Of a stretch of 64,000 bases of DNA, positions 23,895 to 36,440 are shown one piece after another. The stretch is taken from assembly GCA_025642075.2 (NCBI GenBank), contig JAODUO010000976.1:22501-86500 (forward strand), written 5' to 3'. Source of the stretch: Ridgeia piscesae. Its lineage: Eukaryota; Annelida; Polychaeta; Sabellida; Siboglinidae. Numbering within the stretch: the first letter of the stretch is position 1; every line of letters starts with the position of its first letter. A program made the position numbers and the translations under genes. The notes under the pieces were generated by a model. That model had not been told where the DNA came from. It saw nothing but the letters and a program-made list of their open reading frames with translations, and did not search any database.

Positions 23895-24415
23895 ATAATA
23901 ATAAGGTATTTCGTATATAGCACCCCATCCCAATAATTGTTCTGGGGTGCTTTATAATGATTCTTCCGAATTTAGTTAAACTGACAATAATGTTATAAAT
24001 AAATAAGACGCTAATACAATACTACTTGATAAGATATGCATATGCTAATAAAGACAATCGTGTTCACTTAAAATACCAACATAAATTAGCTCACAACTAT
24101 ACATTGTATTTAAAAAAATAGTTAAAATAAAAATAATAAAAAATAGTAAATATATGTAATAATTAATATAATAAATAAAATAAATGGATGCATAGCTGAC
24201 TAATTAATTACGATCGTCGTCGCTTGTCAAAATAATGATCTGTGAAACGATGTGTCTTGAGTGCAACCTTAAACTGGTAAACACTCGTACATTGGCGCAC
24301 TGTAAGGGGTAGTCAGTTCAATGCCCTTGGAGTTGCACAGGAGAAGGATCGTTTGCCAATCTTAGTTCTGGAAATGGGCTGTTTAAGAAGCAACTGATCA
24401 GAAGAATGTTAATTG
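23895..24415 (-). mobile_element. LINE (L2/CR1-like) 3' end inside an intron
   Basis: Read on the minus strand, the segment encodes K-I-G-K-R-S-F-S-C-A-T-P-R-A-L-N, then L-P-L-T-V-R-Q and F-K-V-A-L-K-T-H-R-F. These are C-terminal landmarks of L2/CR1-type RT. It ends in a 'ggtgctatatacgaaata' tail followed by (TTATTA)n at about 23890-23900. It lies antisense in the first large intron of the integrase-derived gene. Confidence 0.7.
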
Positions 24416-27400
24416 TTTAATTGATGTAAATAACCATTCATGTGTCCTTTTTTATTTGGGTGGTAGCTGTGGCAACAGAAGTAGGCTAATTTACATGAAA
24501 GTAATTTTTGTAAAAAGTAGAACTTATGCAAAGCAATTAGATCTCAATAATAATTTTGCTATTTTGAATTTAGCCCTTACCATAATATATATCCTCATGT
24601 TAGCAGCTTTATGCAAAAGAACAGTGTAAAGTATGTTGAATGAATATACAAATAGAAATACGTAAATTAAAGCTGTTGGTAATAGTGCATTGATATTGGT
24701 GAAACTTTGTGTGTTGTTTTAACTGAATTTGTACTTTACAATATATAATTTGTTATATTGGCTTTCAATGTAGGACCTTCTAGTCATTTCTGTGGAGTCA
24801 GCGTTTGATGTCATTACCTTTGAACATGAAGCAGGTAGTCATCAGAAGGCAAGGAACACTGTTCGGAAGGTAATTTAGATTTTGAAGACTTCATGTAATT
24901 CCCACTTAATGTACAGAGGTGACACCTCTGATGTTTAACAACATTTTAGGGTAAGGCTTGTGATATCTGTCATCATTTCTCAAACTGACTTAATTACCCA
25001 TAATATTGCAGGCATTTTTTTTAAACATATCTACCCCCAGGTACTGTAAAGTTGATTGTATATTTTGAGTGCCTTAAAATATTATAAATTGCGTGTTTTA
25101 AAGTTGCGAGCTCTAACTCACCAGGCAGTTCCTGTGAGATATTGTAATAATTAATTGGAAACAATGACTGACAATCCACCAGTGTAAGCGTAGACTAAAC
25201 CAATAAATGAGACACTCCAGATGCTCTGACCACATACAGCTGTAGTAACAGGGGCAACAAGTCATTACTCTCTTATAGCAATCTATCATGACATCTTGAA
25301 AGCAGCCACAGCCTAGCATGCAATTATTGTATTTCAGTGATAACAGTCCAGCAGGCAGGAGGGGAGGCAGAGAATGTTAATACATTCATCATTTACTTGA
25401 AACAGTGTAGCACTACAAAACGTGAACCTTGAGGAAATAAATTTAGAAGTACTTATATGCTCCATTATCTGTAGTTTGCTATATAATTATTATCAATGCA
25501 GTTACATGGGACCAAACACCAATATTCTAAATGTCTACCAAGTCCATGCCTATTAAACCAAATAATTTATAAAAGATGAATTGTTTTTTAATATAAAGCA
25601 CACTTTTTGCCCTGCATTCACAGTGTAAAGTTATTGGAACATTCTTATCACTACACCATGTTAATCCAGACCAGTAATGATCTTACATTTGTCGTCTTCC
25701 CGTACTCTTGGGTACAAGACATGGGCATGCTATTATCATTAATGAAGGTAAACCAGTCTGCAGTTGTTTGTCTGTTGTTTCCAGGTTATGGATATGTACT
25801 ATGGAATCACCAGAGATCTCGTTGAGAAATTTGTGGATCTGTGTCCAGCATGTGCTGTGACAAGACCACAGACCAGCAAACCAGTGCTGACACCTAACGA
25901 GAGCAACGCATTTAATGAGAGAGGACAGGTAGGTATATAAATGCCTTCTATACTGATTTGTGTAGGAATTAATTATTCACATCATTCATCAACATCAATG
26001 TTGTAATTATGATTGCATTGTAACTAGGAAGAAAGCCTGCCATATGATAGGATGCTTGTTAGAAGGCAGTATTGAAAGTCATACAGCGCATTTTAAATTA
26101 CATATAATTATGAATAGGTATTAGGTCCTATTGTAGGGTACATAGATTTATCTCAGAATTGTTTTGCCGCTTGAGGTCGTAGTCATGTTAGAGGAAGACA
26201 GTAAGATCAGACAACCCAATAATAAAAACGAAAATACCAAAAATAATTTTTACTAGATTTATATGCTTACTATCAATAAACATAACCTTTAATGGTTGCA
26301 CACCTTTATATTAACGATATTAAGTATTCATATCTATTACATAATATGTGAAGGTGATTTTCTCAGAAAGACATTTCCATATTTTCTGCTTATGGATCAA
26401 GAATATGTCTGGAGGTAAGAATGCTATCCAAATAAAGTTGTCAATATTGCAGTCATCATACAGTTCTCTGCAGTACCAGAATCTTAAGAAAGAAACACAA
26501 CAATCACAATTTCAGATTGATCTGGTGGACATGTCATCCAAATTGGGGTGTGATGGAAATTTTCGGTACATTGCCCACTATGTGGACCACTTCACCAAGT
26601 ACCATGTGATTTGGCCAATGGAAAAGAAAGATGCTGCTGAATTGGCAAGAGGCTACAAGTAAGTTCAGTCCTCTAAGAATTATAGTAAGGTCTCATTATG
26701 TACCTCGATATCAGTGATACTTTGCCTTGTACTGGCAGCACATTGAGACTCATGTATGCGTGTGGAAAAATCTAAAGTATTATGAAATGGCACTGACAGT
26801 GTTCTGAACTTCACACATATATATTCATTAATAACAGACATACATACTTCTGTACAGCACTGGTGTGTGTTTTAATAACTTGTGTTTCCATTTTCACTTA
26901 TTGTATTTCACAGGAAGCACCTTTTTGCTCTATGTCTACACATTTAAATATCACGATCGTCACCTTTACAGTGGGAAGCAGAGCACTGCTAAGGCCTACT
27001 CTTACCAGTCCATCAGTTGGAAAACTGTAAACACTACTTAAGTTGGACTGCAAAATTTCTATCTCTTTTTCAGGGAACGTGTTCTGTCATACCTAGGCTT
27101 GCCACCAGATCTTTCAGTCCGACAATGGAGGTGAATTTGTCAATTCTACTCTCAAGAACGTGCTGGCAATTTGGCCTGGCAAAGTGACCATAGTGCACAG
27201 CCATCCAAGGCGTCCTCAGGTAACTCAATTTGTAAGGTAGAACAGTAAATGTAAAACAGTTGATCCCATAAGTTGTACTCTTGCCATGCAAGTTGAAACA
27301 TGTCTCGGATTATGTTATGTATGATGTGCTAAATGCCTACCATCTTGTTTGTTTATACGCATATCTTGTCATGGTACTTACCTTGTTATATTACACCTCA

Positions 27401-28481
27401 CTGTATTGCTATGATGCCTGTCCATCAAGGTGAAGCACATTGTTGTATTTACAGAGAGCTGTATGTATATATTTGAAAAGTAGCAAATGTTTTATGTACA
27501 CAAATAACTCCAACTTTTTAATAGGTGCAAGGTCTTGTTGAACGTGGAAATAGAACCATGTGCGACCTTCTGCTCCGTAAGGCCACAGCATGTGGAGACA
27601 ACTGCTGGGTTGATTACCTACCTGAAGTGATGTGTAAGTAATGCAGGTTACCTTTCATCCAAAATGTATACTATTGCTTTCAAGTGGTGTACAATGTATT
27701 CTTACAAGAATGTTGCCCATCCATGTATTCATGTGTGTTCACGTTCAATAAACTGCTGTGTGCCTTTTTTTACAATGGCATGAATTGTCTGAACATGTAC
27801 ACACTAATAATGTAGATTGATACTGTACATACATAGTATAATGGGCTATGTAATGATAGACTTGTAATAATTAGCAGAAAGTATTTTCCTGAGTTTAGGA
27901 TGAATTGTTTGAGATTATGTATGGTACAATATGTATAATGATAATAGTAGACTGTATGCATGGTGCCCTTAGGTAGGATTATGTATAGTATATATGTGTG
28001 TATACAGATGTATGTATATTTGTGTGTTTCTATGTGTGTAAAGTTATTTTTGTACATGCATTCAGATACTATGAATACGACTTATCAGGAATCTATTAAG
28101 ATGACTCCATATGAAGCAGTGTCTGGCCAGAAGTGAGACAACGCCAAACATCGGACCAGGCTGGTTCTTTGCAGGGGACTCGATGGAAGATGTCATCTCC
28201 ATCATTCACAGGTCAGTTTCAATAGCAATACTAAGGTCTGTAGCACTTCTTCCCCTTGCTCCCTGTTGCAAGGTGGGTTCATGCAGTGGCAACCCATTCA
28301 CCTGTAGAGGGCGCCACTGTGTGAACAACATTTAAAAGGCTATAAATGCTGCATTGTGTTTGCTCCATGGGCTTCAGCTAGTATAGGTATGTTATACGTA
28401 AGCTTAACATTTCTTTTATGCTCTTCATTAGTACATGATCAGTAATAAGTGCTGTTGTGTATGTGCAATTTTCCACTTCAG

Positions 28482-28552
28482 TGATCATCCGTACCTTGTG
28501 CTGATGTGCATCAAGAAGCTGATGACATTTCCAGTGTTGCTGATTCAACAAA
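28482..28552 (+). pseudogene. Tandemly duplicated, frame-breaking copy of the acidic-linker exon
   Basis: This 71-nt exon-like block, with its preceding 'ttttccacttcag' tract, mirrors the exon at 28668-28778 ('ttttccatttcag', both starting TGATCAT). One frame encodes a similar acidic string (PCADVHQEADD). Joining 28211 directly to 28668 keeps the frame, whereas including this 71-nt copy breaks it, so it is probably skipped or dead. Confidence 0.5.
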
Positions 28553-29441
28553 GTAAGTTCACTAGACTGCAATGCATGAACTGCACTTCATTGGGCTTAT
28601 TTATTAGTCAAATACGTGTATTGGATGATAAACGTTGCAGTATATTGGTACTCATTTTCCATTTCAGTGATCATGCATACAATATACCTTGCGGTGAGAT
28701 GTGTCATGAAACTGATGAAGAGTCACAAAGTCACATCTTCTCAAATGACGTCTTCAGTGATGGTGGATCATCATCAAAGTAAGTTTGTGTTACATTTCTA
28801 GGATATAAAGGATTATGTAATACTGAATGATACATGCAATTTCTTCCTTGCTTTATTACAGCTTGCCTGAATACATGCTAATATGCAGTATGGTGATCCT
28901 TTGAGTATAACAAAGTCTAGTCATTATTGACGTCCTTGTACATCAGTTCATAGGCACGCACTGAAGAGAATGTTAGTGCAGCACAACGTCAAGGCATCAA
29001 GGGCGAAGATGGTGCAGCGCAGTAAAGAAACAGCAACTGTCTATAGCATGGGTGACCATGTGACAGTTGCTGTTCCTCGAAGGCTGCGTCTTCGCCTTGA
29101 CCCAAGGCATGTGTTCGGCAGAGTGGTCGAAGTGTGCCACAACATGTACAGAGTGAGGTGAGCACTACAAACACCTTAAACAGCTTGCGTGCATGTTTAC
29201 AAAGTTTCAGCACCATATCTGAGATCGGACAGACACATCCCAGACAGATGAAACTGAATGGACAGATATATATGTTTTTTGCAAATTATTGGCCAGGTCG
29301 ATTTACAGGGACACTATTGGCAAAAATGGAGTAAGAATAAGGAAGGATTGTCATTTTTTATATGCGGTACGTTTTATATACATTTGTTTCAGGACAACCA
29401 ACGGAGTGCTGAAGCGACTCGTTGAAGGCGACACCTTGTAG

Positions 29442-29629
29442 CACTATGCTGGCAATACTGGTGTGTCACTGGACGGTTGGCAGACAGCATCCACTGTCGA
29501 CCTTTGTGGCCACCCCCTTGTGCGGTGCATGTGTAAAACTGCATGTGCATCCAAGCAATGTGTGTGCGTCAAAGCAGGCCACCAGTGTGGTGCTGACTGT
29601 CATCCGCGCAGTACAGTATGCCAGAATAG
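29442..29629 (+). pseudogene. Cys-rich (CXC-like) tail beyond an in-frame stop
   Basis: Immediately after the TAG the same frame stays open for 62 codons to a perfect GTAAGT donor at 29630. It encodes a cysteine cluster with the spacing of CXC-type zinc modules: R-C-M-C-K-T-A-C, then C-V-C-V-K-A-G-H-Q-C, then C-H. Similar modules end many integrase-derived KRBA2-like proteins. This implies that the stop is a mutation, or is read through or edited. Confidence 0.5.
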
Positions 29630-29869
29630 GTAAGTACAACTGTGTGCAAGTACATGGTTTATTAATTAATACTGATGTCATGAAACAATGTTGCCTTTTT
29701 AATAAATGCATAAACTCACAACCATGTAGCATGTCAAGTAGGTATCCTCTCCTGAAGAATGCAGATACACAATTTTTTCCATATTTGGTAGACATTTAAG
29801 AATATTTCATCATGTTGACATTTCAAGCAATAACAATTGTGACATCATTTGTTCAGATAATGTTTGGCT

Positions 29870-30988
29870 ACCTGTGGATTCTTTATTTCACATGAAAGGT
29901 TCTTTTAAGTGCTGCCGTTTTGGGACGACACCAAGGAAGATACCACAAGATGAGTGCTGGTGTCTCGTTTGCAACGTGCCAACACAAGCCCCAGTAAGCA
30001 TCCATTACATATGCATTAACTGCAGAAAGTTGTCAAGAATGAGAAGGTACTGGGTTCTTGTATGCAGCACTAAACACAGCAAACCTAGTAAATATACATA
30101 ATCCAAAATAATGTGTACAAAGCAATTCAGGTTTGGAGTGTATTGCAAGTAATATACTCAGTATTACTTAGTTTTTCTATAACAATAATGCACATTACTT
30201 ACTATCCAGGTAACAAAATCGCATTCCCACATTGTTTTGGAATTTTTTTTGTATGTTCGCCTCATAGTATCAACAACGTTACTGAATAACCTGATTATAA
30301 TGTAGCGTTACTGTTACCGGAATGTTATGTGTTTGCTGGGTATTACTGCAACTTATATCACCATTACTTCAGCTAAGTACACTCAACAGGTGATCAGATA
30401 TCTCTGCTTACAAAACTAACCGTACAATAGCCTGTTAAATTAAAATCATTTTATTATATAAGCACACACGGTAAACATTACTGTTTCGTGTCATCAGCAC
30501 AGCACATCTGTGTGAAGCCCACCACTACACTGCACCTCCCGACTCAGTCTGATGACATGCTGCACCTGTCCACCAAGATGTCTTCATGTAGACAACTATC
30601 TGAATGAATGTAAGGTTTTTTACAGTTTCAAAATATGGCACATTTTCTGCCAACCAAGCCATCTTACAAGCTCTCCCATATGCACATTATCATAAATGAT
30701 GATGGTGACGGTTTATTATATAAACCAAACAAGCATTCAAAAGTACATAGTATAGATTTGATAATATTGTCTATGTTTCTATGATGACACTGATACACCA
30801 AAAGTGGCAGATGTTCCCTCCAATACATGCAATACAATGTCTTTTTTATCCATGGCTTCTGATATTGACATGATTTGTAACTCCTATTTTTTTTACCAGA
30901 CATCTCAACGGAGGAGATTATAGTCCCAGACATCGCAACGGAGGAGATTGTTGAAACCACTTATCAAGCCAATCAACATGCTGATGAG
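29870..30988 (+). other. Possible 3' exons of the integrase-derived gene
   Basis: Three loose candidates. The first is a Cys-containing frame near 29874-29992. The second follows 'tgtttcgtgtcatcag' near 30500 and ends at TGA near 30605. The third runs 30900-30988 between a T-rich acceptor and a GTAATT donor and encodes an acidic peptide built from two near-copies of I-(S/A)-T-E-E-I. Phases do not give a unique chain, so none is secure. Confidence 0.2.
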
Positions 30989-31381
30989 GTAATTATTGTT
31001 TGTGGTACTGTCATTTCTCTGAATATAGTAACAAATAGTAGTAATAATTGTGTGGAGCGCGAGATTTAAATCATGCACAGGAGAACCCCTGAACTCACCC
31101 TGTCAGCCGAAGTGTTTTCTGCTGAAGTTGTAATTCGCTGTAAGATCGTAATTCGACTGTAAGATTCTAGCTGAACATCATTCCGGCCTAGTACAATAAT
31201 ATTAAGATTGAACTTTTACAATGTGTTTATTTAGTAATGGTGTGGACGGTGTGTGTTCACGGTTAGTCGCCAGATGGAGCCACTTAATTCTCCAGTTATG
31301 TTGTCATGATTGGTGCCACCATTTGTGTGTAAGTGAAATGTTAAACCTGTAACTATTTTGACTTCAGCTGTACTGTATAAA

Positions 31382-31740
31382 TTATCCATGCAAGACATTT
31401 ATTTGACCTCCACACAGATCTACAACCAACTGTTGGACCTGTGGTGAACAGGTGGACCAATGACTAACAGCCAGGCCTACAACTGTGACAGACAGACACA
31501 CAGACATATAAGAGATAGGCCTAAAAGAGATATGTAGGAGAGAGGCAGACTCACATAAAAGCGACAAATAGACACACAACTGACAAACTGACCTACAGAT
31601 TACAGGTGGACCTATGACTGCCTGACACAACATCAACATGAAAAGACAGACCTAATACTGACTGACAGACCCATGACACACAGACAGACATAAAACTTAC
31701 AGACAGACCTATTACCAACAGCTGGACCTAGAACTATGAA
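31382..31740. repeat. Degenerate ACAG/ACCT-type tandem repeat
   Basis: Many imperfect units of 'gacagacctacaactgac' type. No gene is seen between about 30990 and 31840. Confidence 0.6.
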
Positions 31741-31845
31741 AGAGAGATGTTTGATAGACAGACATACGAAATGCATACATATATACAAACATCAAGCAGA
31801 TACAACTGACATAAAATATACATCAACAGATTTGCAGTATACACA

Positions 31846-32165
31846 CATGACGCAGTGGTTCAAGGGTAGAGCTTCGGACTCTCGACTAAGAGAACCTGGG
31901 TTCGAATCCTGTGCTGCGGTGGGCAATGTTTTCACTCTACATTGCTTCAGTTTACTCAGCTGTATAAATGAGTAGCTGGCTATAGACAGTGGTGGATATG
32001 TTTATGAGCAGCCTTCGCACATTAAGTGTAGCATGTGGCTGGATGCTTCCCAGAGAAGTTGAGATGGTATGATTGAACAGGTCTGCCAGGGAAGTAAAGT
32101 GTAAAAGCGCTTTGAGCAGTCCTAAGGACTGGATACTGCGCTATATAAAAACTTACCTTAATTTT
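31846..32165 (+). mobile_element. tRNA-derived SINE
   Basis: The 5' part is tRNA-like, with an A-box-like stretch near 31852-31870 and a perfect B box GGTTCGAATCC at 31899-31909. An unrelated body follows. The end carries 'aaagcgctttgagcag' and 'ctgcgctatataaaaac', the tail shape common in SINEs mobilised by L2/CR1-type LINEs. Confidence 0.75.
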
Positions 32166-32534
32166 TTTACATGGATAGGCATGTCAGATTTGGTTCAGTT
32201 TTGTTTTCATATTTTATTTTGTTCTTTTTCAGTTGATGTTGTGTTAGTGCATTGAAACTAAATAGGGAGGATATAAAAGAGGTCAGTAGTGTATAGTACC
32301 ATGGCCACATTATCTACAATTATGTTATAGATGACAGAGATGTAAGTGTCAACAACTATATGCATGTAGTAATGTAATACACTGTACTCAGGAAATGTTG
32401 TGTGCATGCACTGATAATAAATATGCTGTCTAATAAATTGTACTCATCTGTGTACACATTCCAACGATGGGTAAAATCTTTATATATTCATGATGACATA
32501 CCTTTGGAGTAATGCCAGTGGATTTGTCTACTTA

Positions 32535-32539
32535 TATAC

Positions 32540-32587
<48 letters not shown>
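32535..32587. repeat. (TA)n microsatellite
   Basis: A TA run bordering the purine-rich tract that follows. Confidence 0.9.
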
Positions 32588-32589
<2 letters not shown>

Positions 32590-32591
<2 letters not shown>

Positions 32592-32992
32592 GTAGGGGGA
32601 GGGGAGAGGGAGGGGAGGGTGGGTGGATGAGAGAGGAGGGAGGGAGAGGATGGATGGAGGAGAGAGGGAGGGAGGGAGGCAGGAAAGAGGGAGAGAGAGA
32701 GGGGGAGGGAGGGTGGGAGTGAGAGAGGGAGGGAGAGAGGGAGAGAGGGAGGGAAGGGGAAGGGTGGGTGAGTGAGTGAGGGAGGGAATGGTGGGTGGGT
32801 GAGTGAGAGGGGGAGGGAGGGAGGGAGGAGGAGGGAGAGAGAGAGAGAGAGGAGAAAGAGAGGAGAGAGAGGGAGGGAGGGAGGGAGGGAGGGAGGGAGG
32901 GAGGGAGGGAGGGAGGGAGGGAGGGAGGGAGGGAGGGAGGGAGAGAGATAGGGAGTGAAGTGGAGGGAGGAAGAGGGAGGGAGGGGACAACA
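32590..32992. repeat. (GGGA)n purine tract
   Basis: About 400 bases of almost pure G/A on the plus strand, with a nearly perfect GGGA core at 32868-32942. Proline/serine/leucine-rich frames on the opposite strand are artefacts. Such tracts can form H-DNA or quadruplex structures. Confidence 0.9.
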
Positions 32993-33021
32993 TTAAATAG
33001 CAATTAAAAAATGCAACTGAC

Positions 33022-33157
33022 CATAAAGTGTTGGCGCCAAAGGTTTGTAGCATCATTTCTTTCGCCTGCTCTATTATCGTCCAATCCACTTGCATAAACA
33101 GTTCAAAATCCTTCATCATAGACTTGTCATGAGCAGCAGCTTGTTGTGCAGTGTCAC
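33022..33157 (-). CDS. Exon of an unidentified minus-strand gene
   Basis: The minus-strand acceptor (ctcatactcaag) and donor (GTCAGT) bound 136 nt, phase 1 to phase 2. The product is helical and methionine-rich (D-K-S-M-M-K-D-F-E-L-F-M-Q-V-D-W). Its start phase fits the end of the exon at 34217-34277, giving E-E-L-A-G-D-T-A-Q-Q across the junction. I do not recognise the family. Confidence 0.5.
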
Positions 33158-34216
33158 CTTGAGTATGAGAACAAATATGACATATTAGAAATTCAATTTT
33201 CAATAAAAATGTTAATTATAATCGGACGTTATTCCAACAGAGAAAACGGTGAAAATTTCCTGCCATTTGCATGCTGACTTCATTGCTGTGATCCCGTGGG
33301 CATATAACACGTTTGATTTTCTCACAGCATAGGCAGTCATTGTAACGTTTCTTTGATTTTCCATAACATTTTTGAAGCTACGATATTGAAAATTTGATAA
33401 ATTAATTAACCTCCATTTCCAAATGTCACATATAAAATTCATGAAATTCCTATACCTAATTTGCGTCCAAAACAGAAGAGGGTAAAGTGGGTGAGGGTGG
33501 CTGGTGAGAGAGAGACGGGGATGGTTTACATGTCTGAAGAGTGACAGTGAACGTGGCTGAAGAGAGCGAAGGAGAGAGATAAATAGGAGAGAGCCAGAGA
33601 ATGAGGTAGAGAGATAGATAGATTATGAATGTTGGTGAAGAAAAAGATACGAAGAATGTACCTGAAAAGAAAGAGATGGTGAACACATCTAAAGTAAATG
33701 ACGTTGTGAATGCGACAGTGATGGCACACATTATGAATATGGATTTTATTAACTTGGCTTAAACCATCTGCTGACAACTTTTGAAACCGACTATATGCAC
33801 GAACCTGTAAGTATGCATCGTTTCTTTAGTGCATATGTATGTTGCTTCGTGCTACTAAGGTTTTATCACACAGCAGTGTGGCACTATGGTATGCGTTTAA
33901 TAATCTTTTTTGTATCTACAAGGTAATGTTTTGCCATTTATGAAATGTTTTGACAATTATGTTTCAGTCAATTTGAATCTTTCTTCCAAGGGAGTGGAAA
34001 TATTTGTGTAAATAGCACGTGAACATTCACAGCAGAGATTAGAGAATAAATATAAAAACGAATAGTAATATGTTACGCTTGATCTAATTTCTTAGTAACT
34101 CTATGCTACATATCAATAACAAATATCCACATAAATGAAACCAAGATCATACATTCTTAAATCCCCTCCACCTTTATATATAACTGATCTATGTATAAAT
34201 TCTAACTTCACTACAC

Positions 34217-34277
34217 CTGCCAACTCTTCTAGCTGTCCAGGTCCAGATATGCATTTGTTTATAGGATCTAGACTGCC
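34217..34277 (-). CDS. Exon upstream of 33022-33157 in the same minus-strand gene
   Basis: 61 nt on the minus strand between a 'tatatgtgccag' acceptor and a GTGTAG donor, phase 0 to phase 1. It encodes a segment with S-G-P-G-Q-L-E-E-L-A. The phase match with the next exon is the main support. The intron would be about 1.06 kb. Confidence 0.4.
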
Positions 34278-35071
34278 CTGGCACATATACATATTGTGCA
34301 CAGATGGGAAATAGTATGTAATAGGTACATTAGACGTCACATGGTGCACACCCTTGGTATCAAGCAGCCATCACACATATTTTAATTTCTATACACTTGC
34401 CAAAATTTCAATTTTCTGAGTCAAGTTGCCAACATTTTTCTATGGTCACTTCAACATGTCTTCTTTATGTGACATAAAATATACACTTGTAGGAACAGAG
34501 AGGGGGAATTAGGGAGAATGGGAGAGAAGCAAAGAGAGAGTGAGAGAAAATCCCTGAAAGCACAGAACCAGCATCAGTAGATCAGGAATACAATTTCAGT
34601 TGACCGCAAGTTAAAATCAAATAATTAAGTTAACACAATGTGGATGGGCATAAAGATATGAATTATTTGCACAGAATAACAAGTTTTATTTGCTCACAAA
34701 TTTATTTTCACCTAGATATCAGTATACATGTATGTTGGATTGTTAACCATTGATACATAAACACATAGCAAACTGTGAATTGTATTATCTCAGTCTATAG
34801 CAATAAACAATAAAAAGAGAAAATACACTCACAGGTGATACATAAAACACTGGACATAGTTTATCACCTTACAATGTTTTTGCTACCATCTTATCACATC
34901 AACTGCAGAAAGTAATGAATGACCTGGGACAGGTCATATTATCGAGGATTGACATGGCAACTCAATAAAGCAAACGTCTTGAAGTATGCTATGCAAAGTG
35001 TGGACACACAACTTGTAACCACTCACAAACATATGTCAGTAGATGGTTCAGGAGAATAAAGACATGTCAAC

Positions 35072-35215
35072 TAAATAAAACAGCCCAACAAAATAAAATT
35101 AGCCCACCAGATTACCGATGGTCCACAAAAATAAAGATAACCCACCAAAATATACATACAGCCCACCAAAACAAAGATAGCCCACCAGAATAAAAAGAAT
35201 CCACCAACAGCAGAA
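35072..35215. repeat. Minisatellite of 'agcccaccaaaataaagat' units
   Basis: Six to seven imperfect units of about 19 bp. The same unit recurs at 48000-48097. Confidence 0.75.
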
Positions 35216-35479
35216 TCTTTCAAATTGCTCATTTTGTTCTGAACTTAATAAAGTAACTAAACACAAATAATCAGGCAGTAAACCTTCAACATGCATGTTG
35301 TAGTCATAAGAATAAAACAGTAAATGAAAAACCCATGGGAATGTGTGTAAACATAGTTAATCACCATGGCAATTTGTCAACATAGCAAACCTTGCATAGC
35401 AAGCCTTGATAGAAGAGGGTCCAGCATCATGACAACTTCACAACATGTTAAGCAACCAGGTCAATGTTGTCAACATGCT

Positions 35480-36150
35480 ATGTTAGACCTTGCAACACAC
35501 TGACATTGTGAGAGCTGCAACACACTGTCAAATGTTAATGCGTGCAACATGCTGACACTGTTAGAGCTTGCAACACACTGACATTGTGACAGCCTGCAAC
35601 ACACTTACAAATGTTAATGCATGCAACACACTGACATTGTGAGAGCTTGCAACACACTGACAAATGTTAATACACGCAACACACTGACACTGTTAGAGCT
35701 TGCAACACATTGACATTGTGACAGCCTGCAACTCACTTACAAATGTTAATGCATGCAACACACTGACACTGTTAGAGCTTGCAACACACTGACATAGTGA
35801 GCTTGCAACACACTTACAAATATTAATGCTGCAACACACTGACACTGTTAGAGCTTGCAACACACTGACATTGTGACAGCTGGAACACACTTACAAATGT
35901 CAATGCGTGCAACACACTGACATTGTGAGAGCTTGCAACACACTGACAAATGGTAATGTGTACAACACACTGACACTGTTAGAGCTTGCAACATACTGAC
36001 ATTTTGACAGCCTGCAAAACACTGACATTTTATAACCTGCAACATGTGACATTGTTTGAGCCTGCAACACTGACACACAGAGCCTACATGACACTGACAC
36101 TAGCTGGTCCTGCAACACATTGACACCTTTATAGCCTGTAACACAGACTC
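35480..36150. repeat. Minisatellite of 'gcaacacactgacattgtga' units
   Basis: About 25 imperfect units of roughly 26-28 bp alternate between types ending '...gtgagagctt', '...tgttagagctt' and '...aaatgttaatgc', which gives a higher-order period of about 80 bp. Confidence 0.85.
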
Positions 36151-36279
36151 CTCTAAAACAGTGGCAGGTGGTATTGAGGAGCCACTGTTAGACATTTACC
36201 AGGTAGCTGAATCTGTACATCACTACAATCAAATTATTCCAGAAAAACAACATAATGCAAACAATTGATTATGTCTACA

Positions 36280-36440
36280 TCTATGTGTGTGTTTGTATGT
36301 GTGTTGATGTACATGTGTGTGCATTTACTTGCGTGTATGTGCATGCATGTGTATGTATGTGTACATGTGTATGTGTGTACGTGTGTGCGTGTGTGCGTGT
36401 GTGTGTTTACATGTGTGCCTGCATGCCTGCATATGTACTT
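36280..36440. repeat. GT-rich imperfect microsatellite
   Basis: Irregular GTGT/ATGT repeats. The Cys/Val frames across it are not genes. Confidence 0.85.

Larger units (their letters stand above)
23464..29441 (+). pseudogene. KRBA2-like integrase-derived gene, multi-exon, apparently damaged
   Basis: Exons with GT-AG borders: 23464-23718 (possibly opening further 5' at 23404, with a start exon 23290-23310), 24774-24869, 25785-25928, 26516-26658, 27074-27219, 27525-27633, 28066-28211, 28668-28778, 28954-29157 and 29393 to TAG at 29439-29441. The product resembles KRAB-A domain-containing protein 2-like proteins, host genes derived from a retroelement integrase. Visible landmarks: an N-terminal region with F-K-H-W; an H2C2 zinc finger split across 24774-25928 (H..H then C-P-A-C); a DDE core with I-D-L-V-D-M at 26516, S-D-N-G-G-E-F at 27118 and V-E-R-G-N at 27537; T-P-Y-E-A-V near 28105; an acidic linker; and a G-D-H-V/R-V-V-E-V barrel-like tail at 28.97-29.16 kb. 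Damage: the reading frame slips at 27108 and again near 28131-28136 (TGA), each a net extra base, and a TAG at 29439 precedes apparently coding sequence. The damage could be real decay or assembly indels. Splice sites are well preserved. Confidence 0.75.

Noticed and set aside
31846..31920. Possible tRNA gene
   Set aside because: The A and B boxes are followed by a SINE body and a LINE-like tail, and cloverleaf pairing is poor.
32488..33003. Pro/Ser/Leu-rich minus-strand frames
   Set aside because: Translation of the (GGGA)n purine tract. Only the exon at 33022-33157 looks coding.
35480..36150. Regular short repeats resembling a CRISPR array
   Set aside because: Units are contiguous without unique spacers, copies are diverged, and the genome is eukaryotic.
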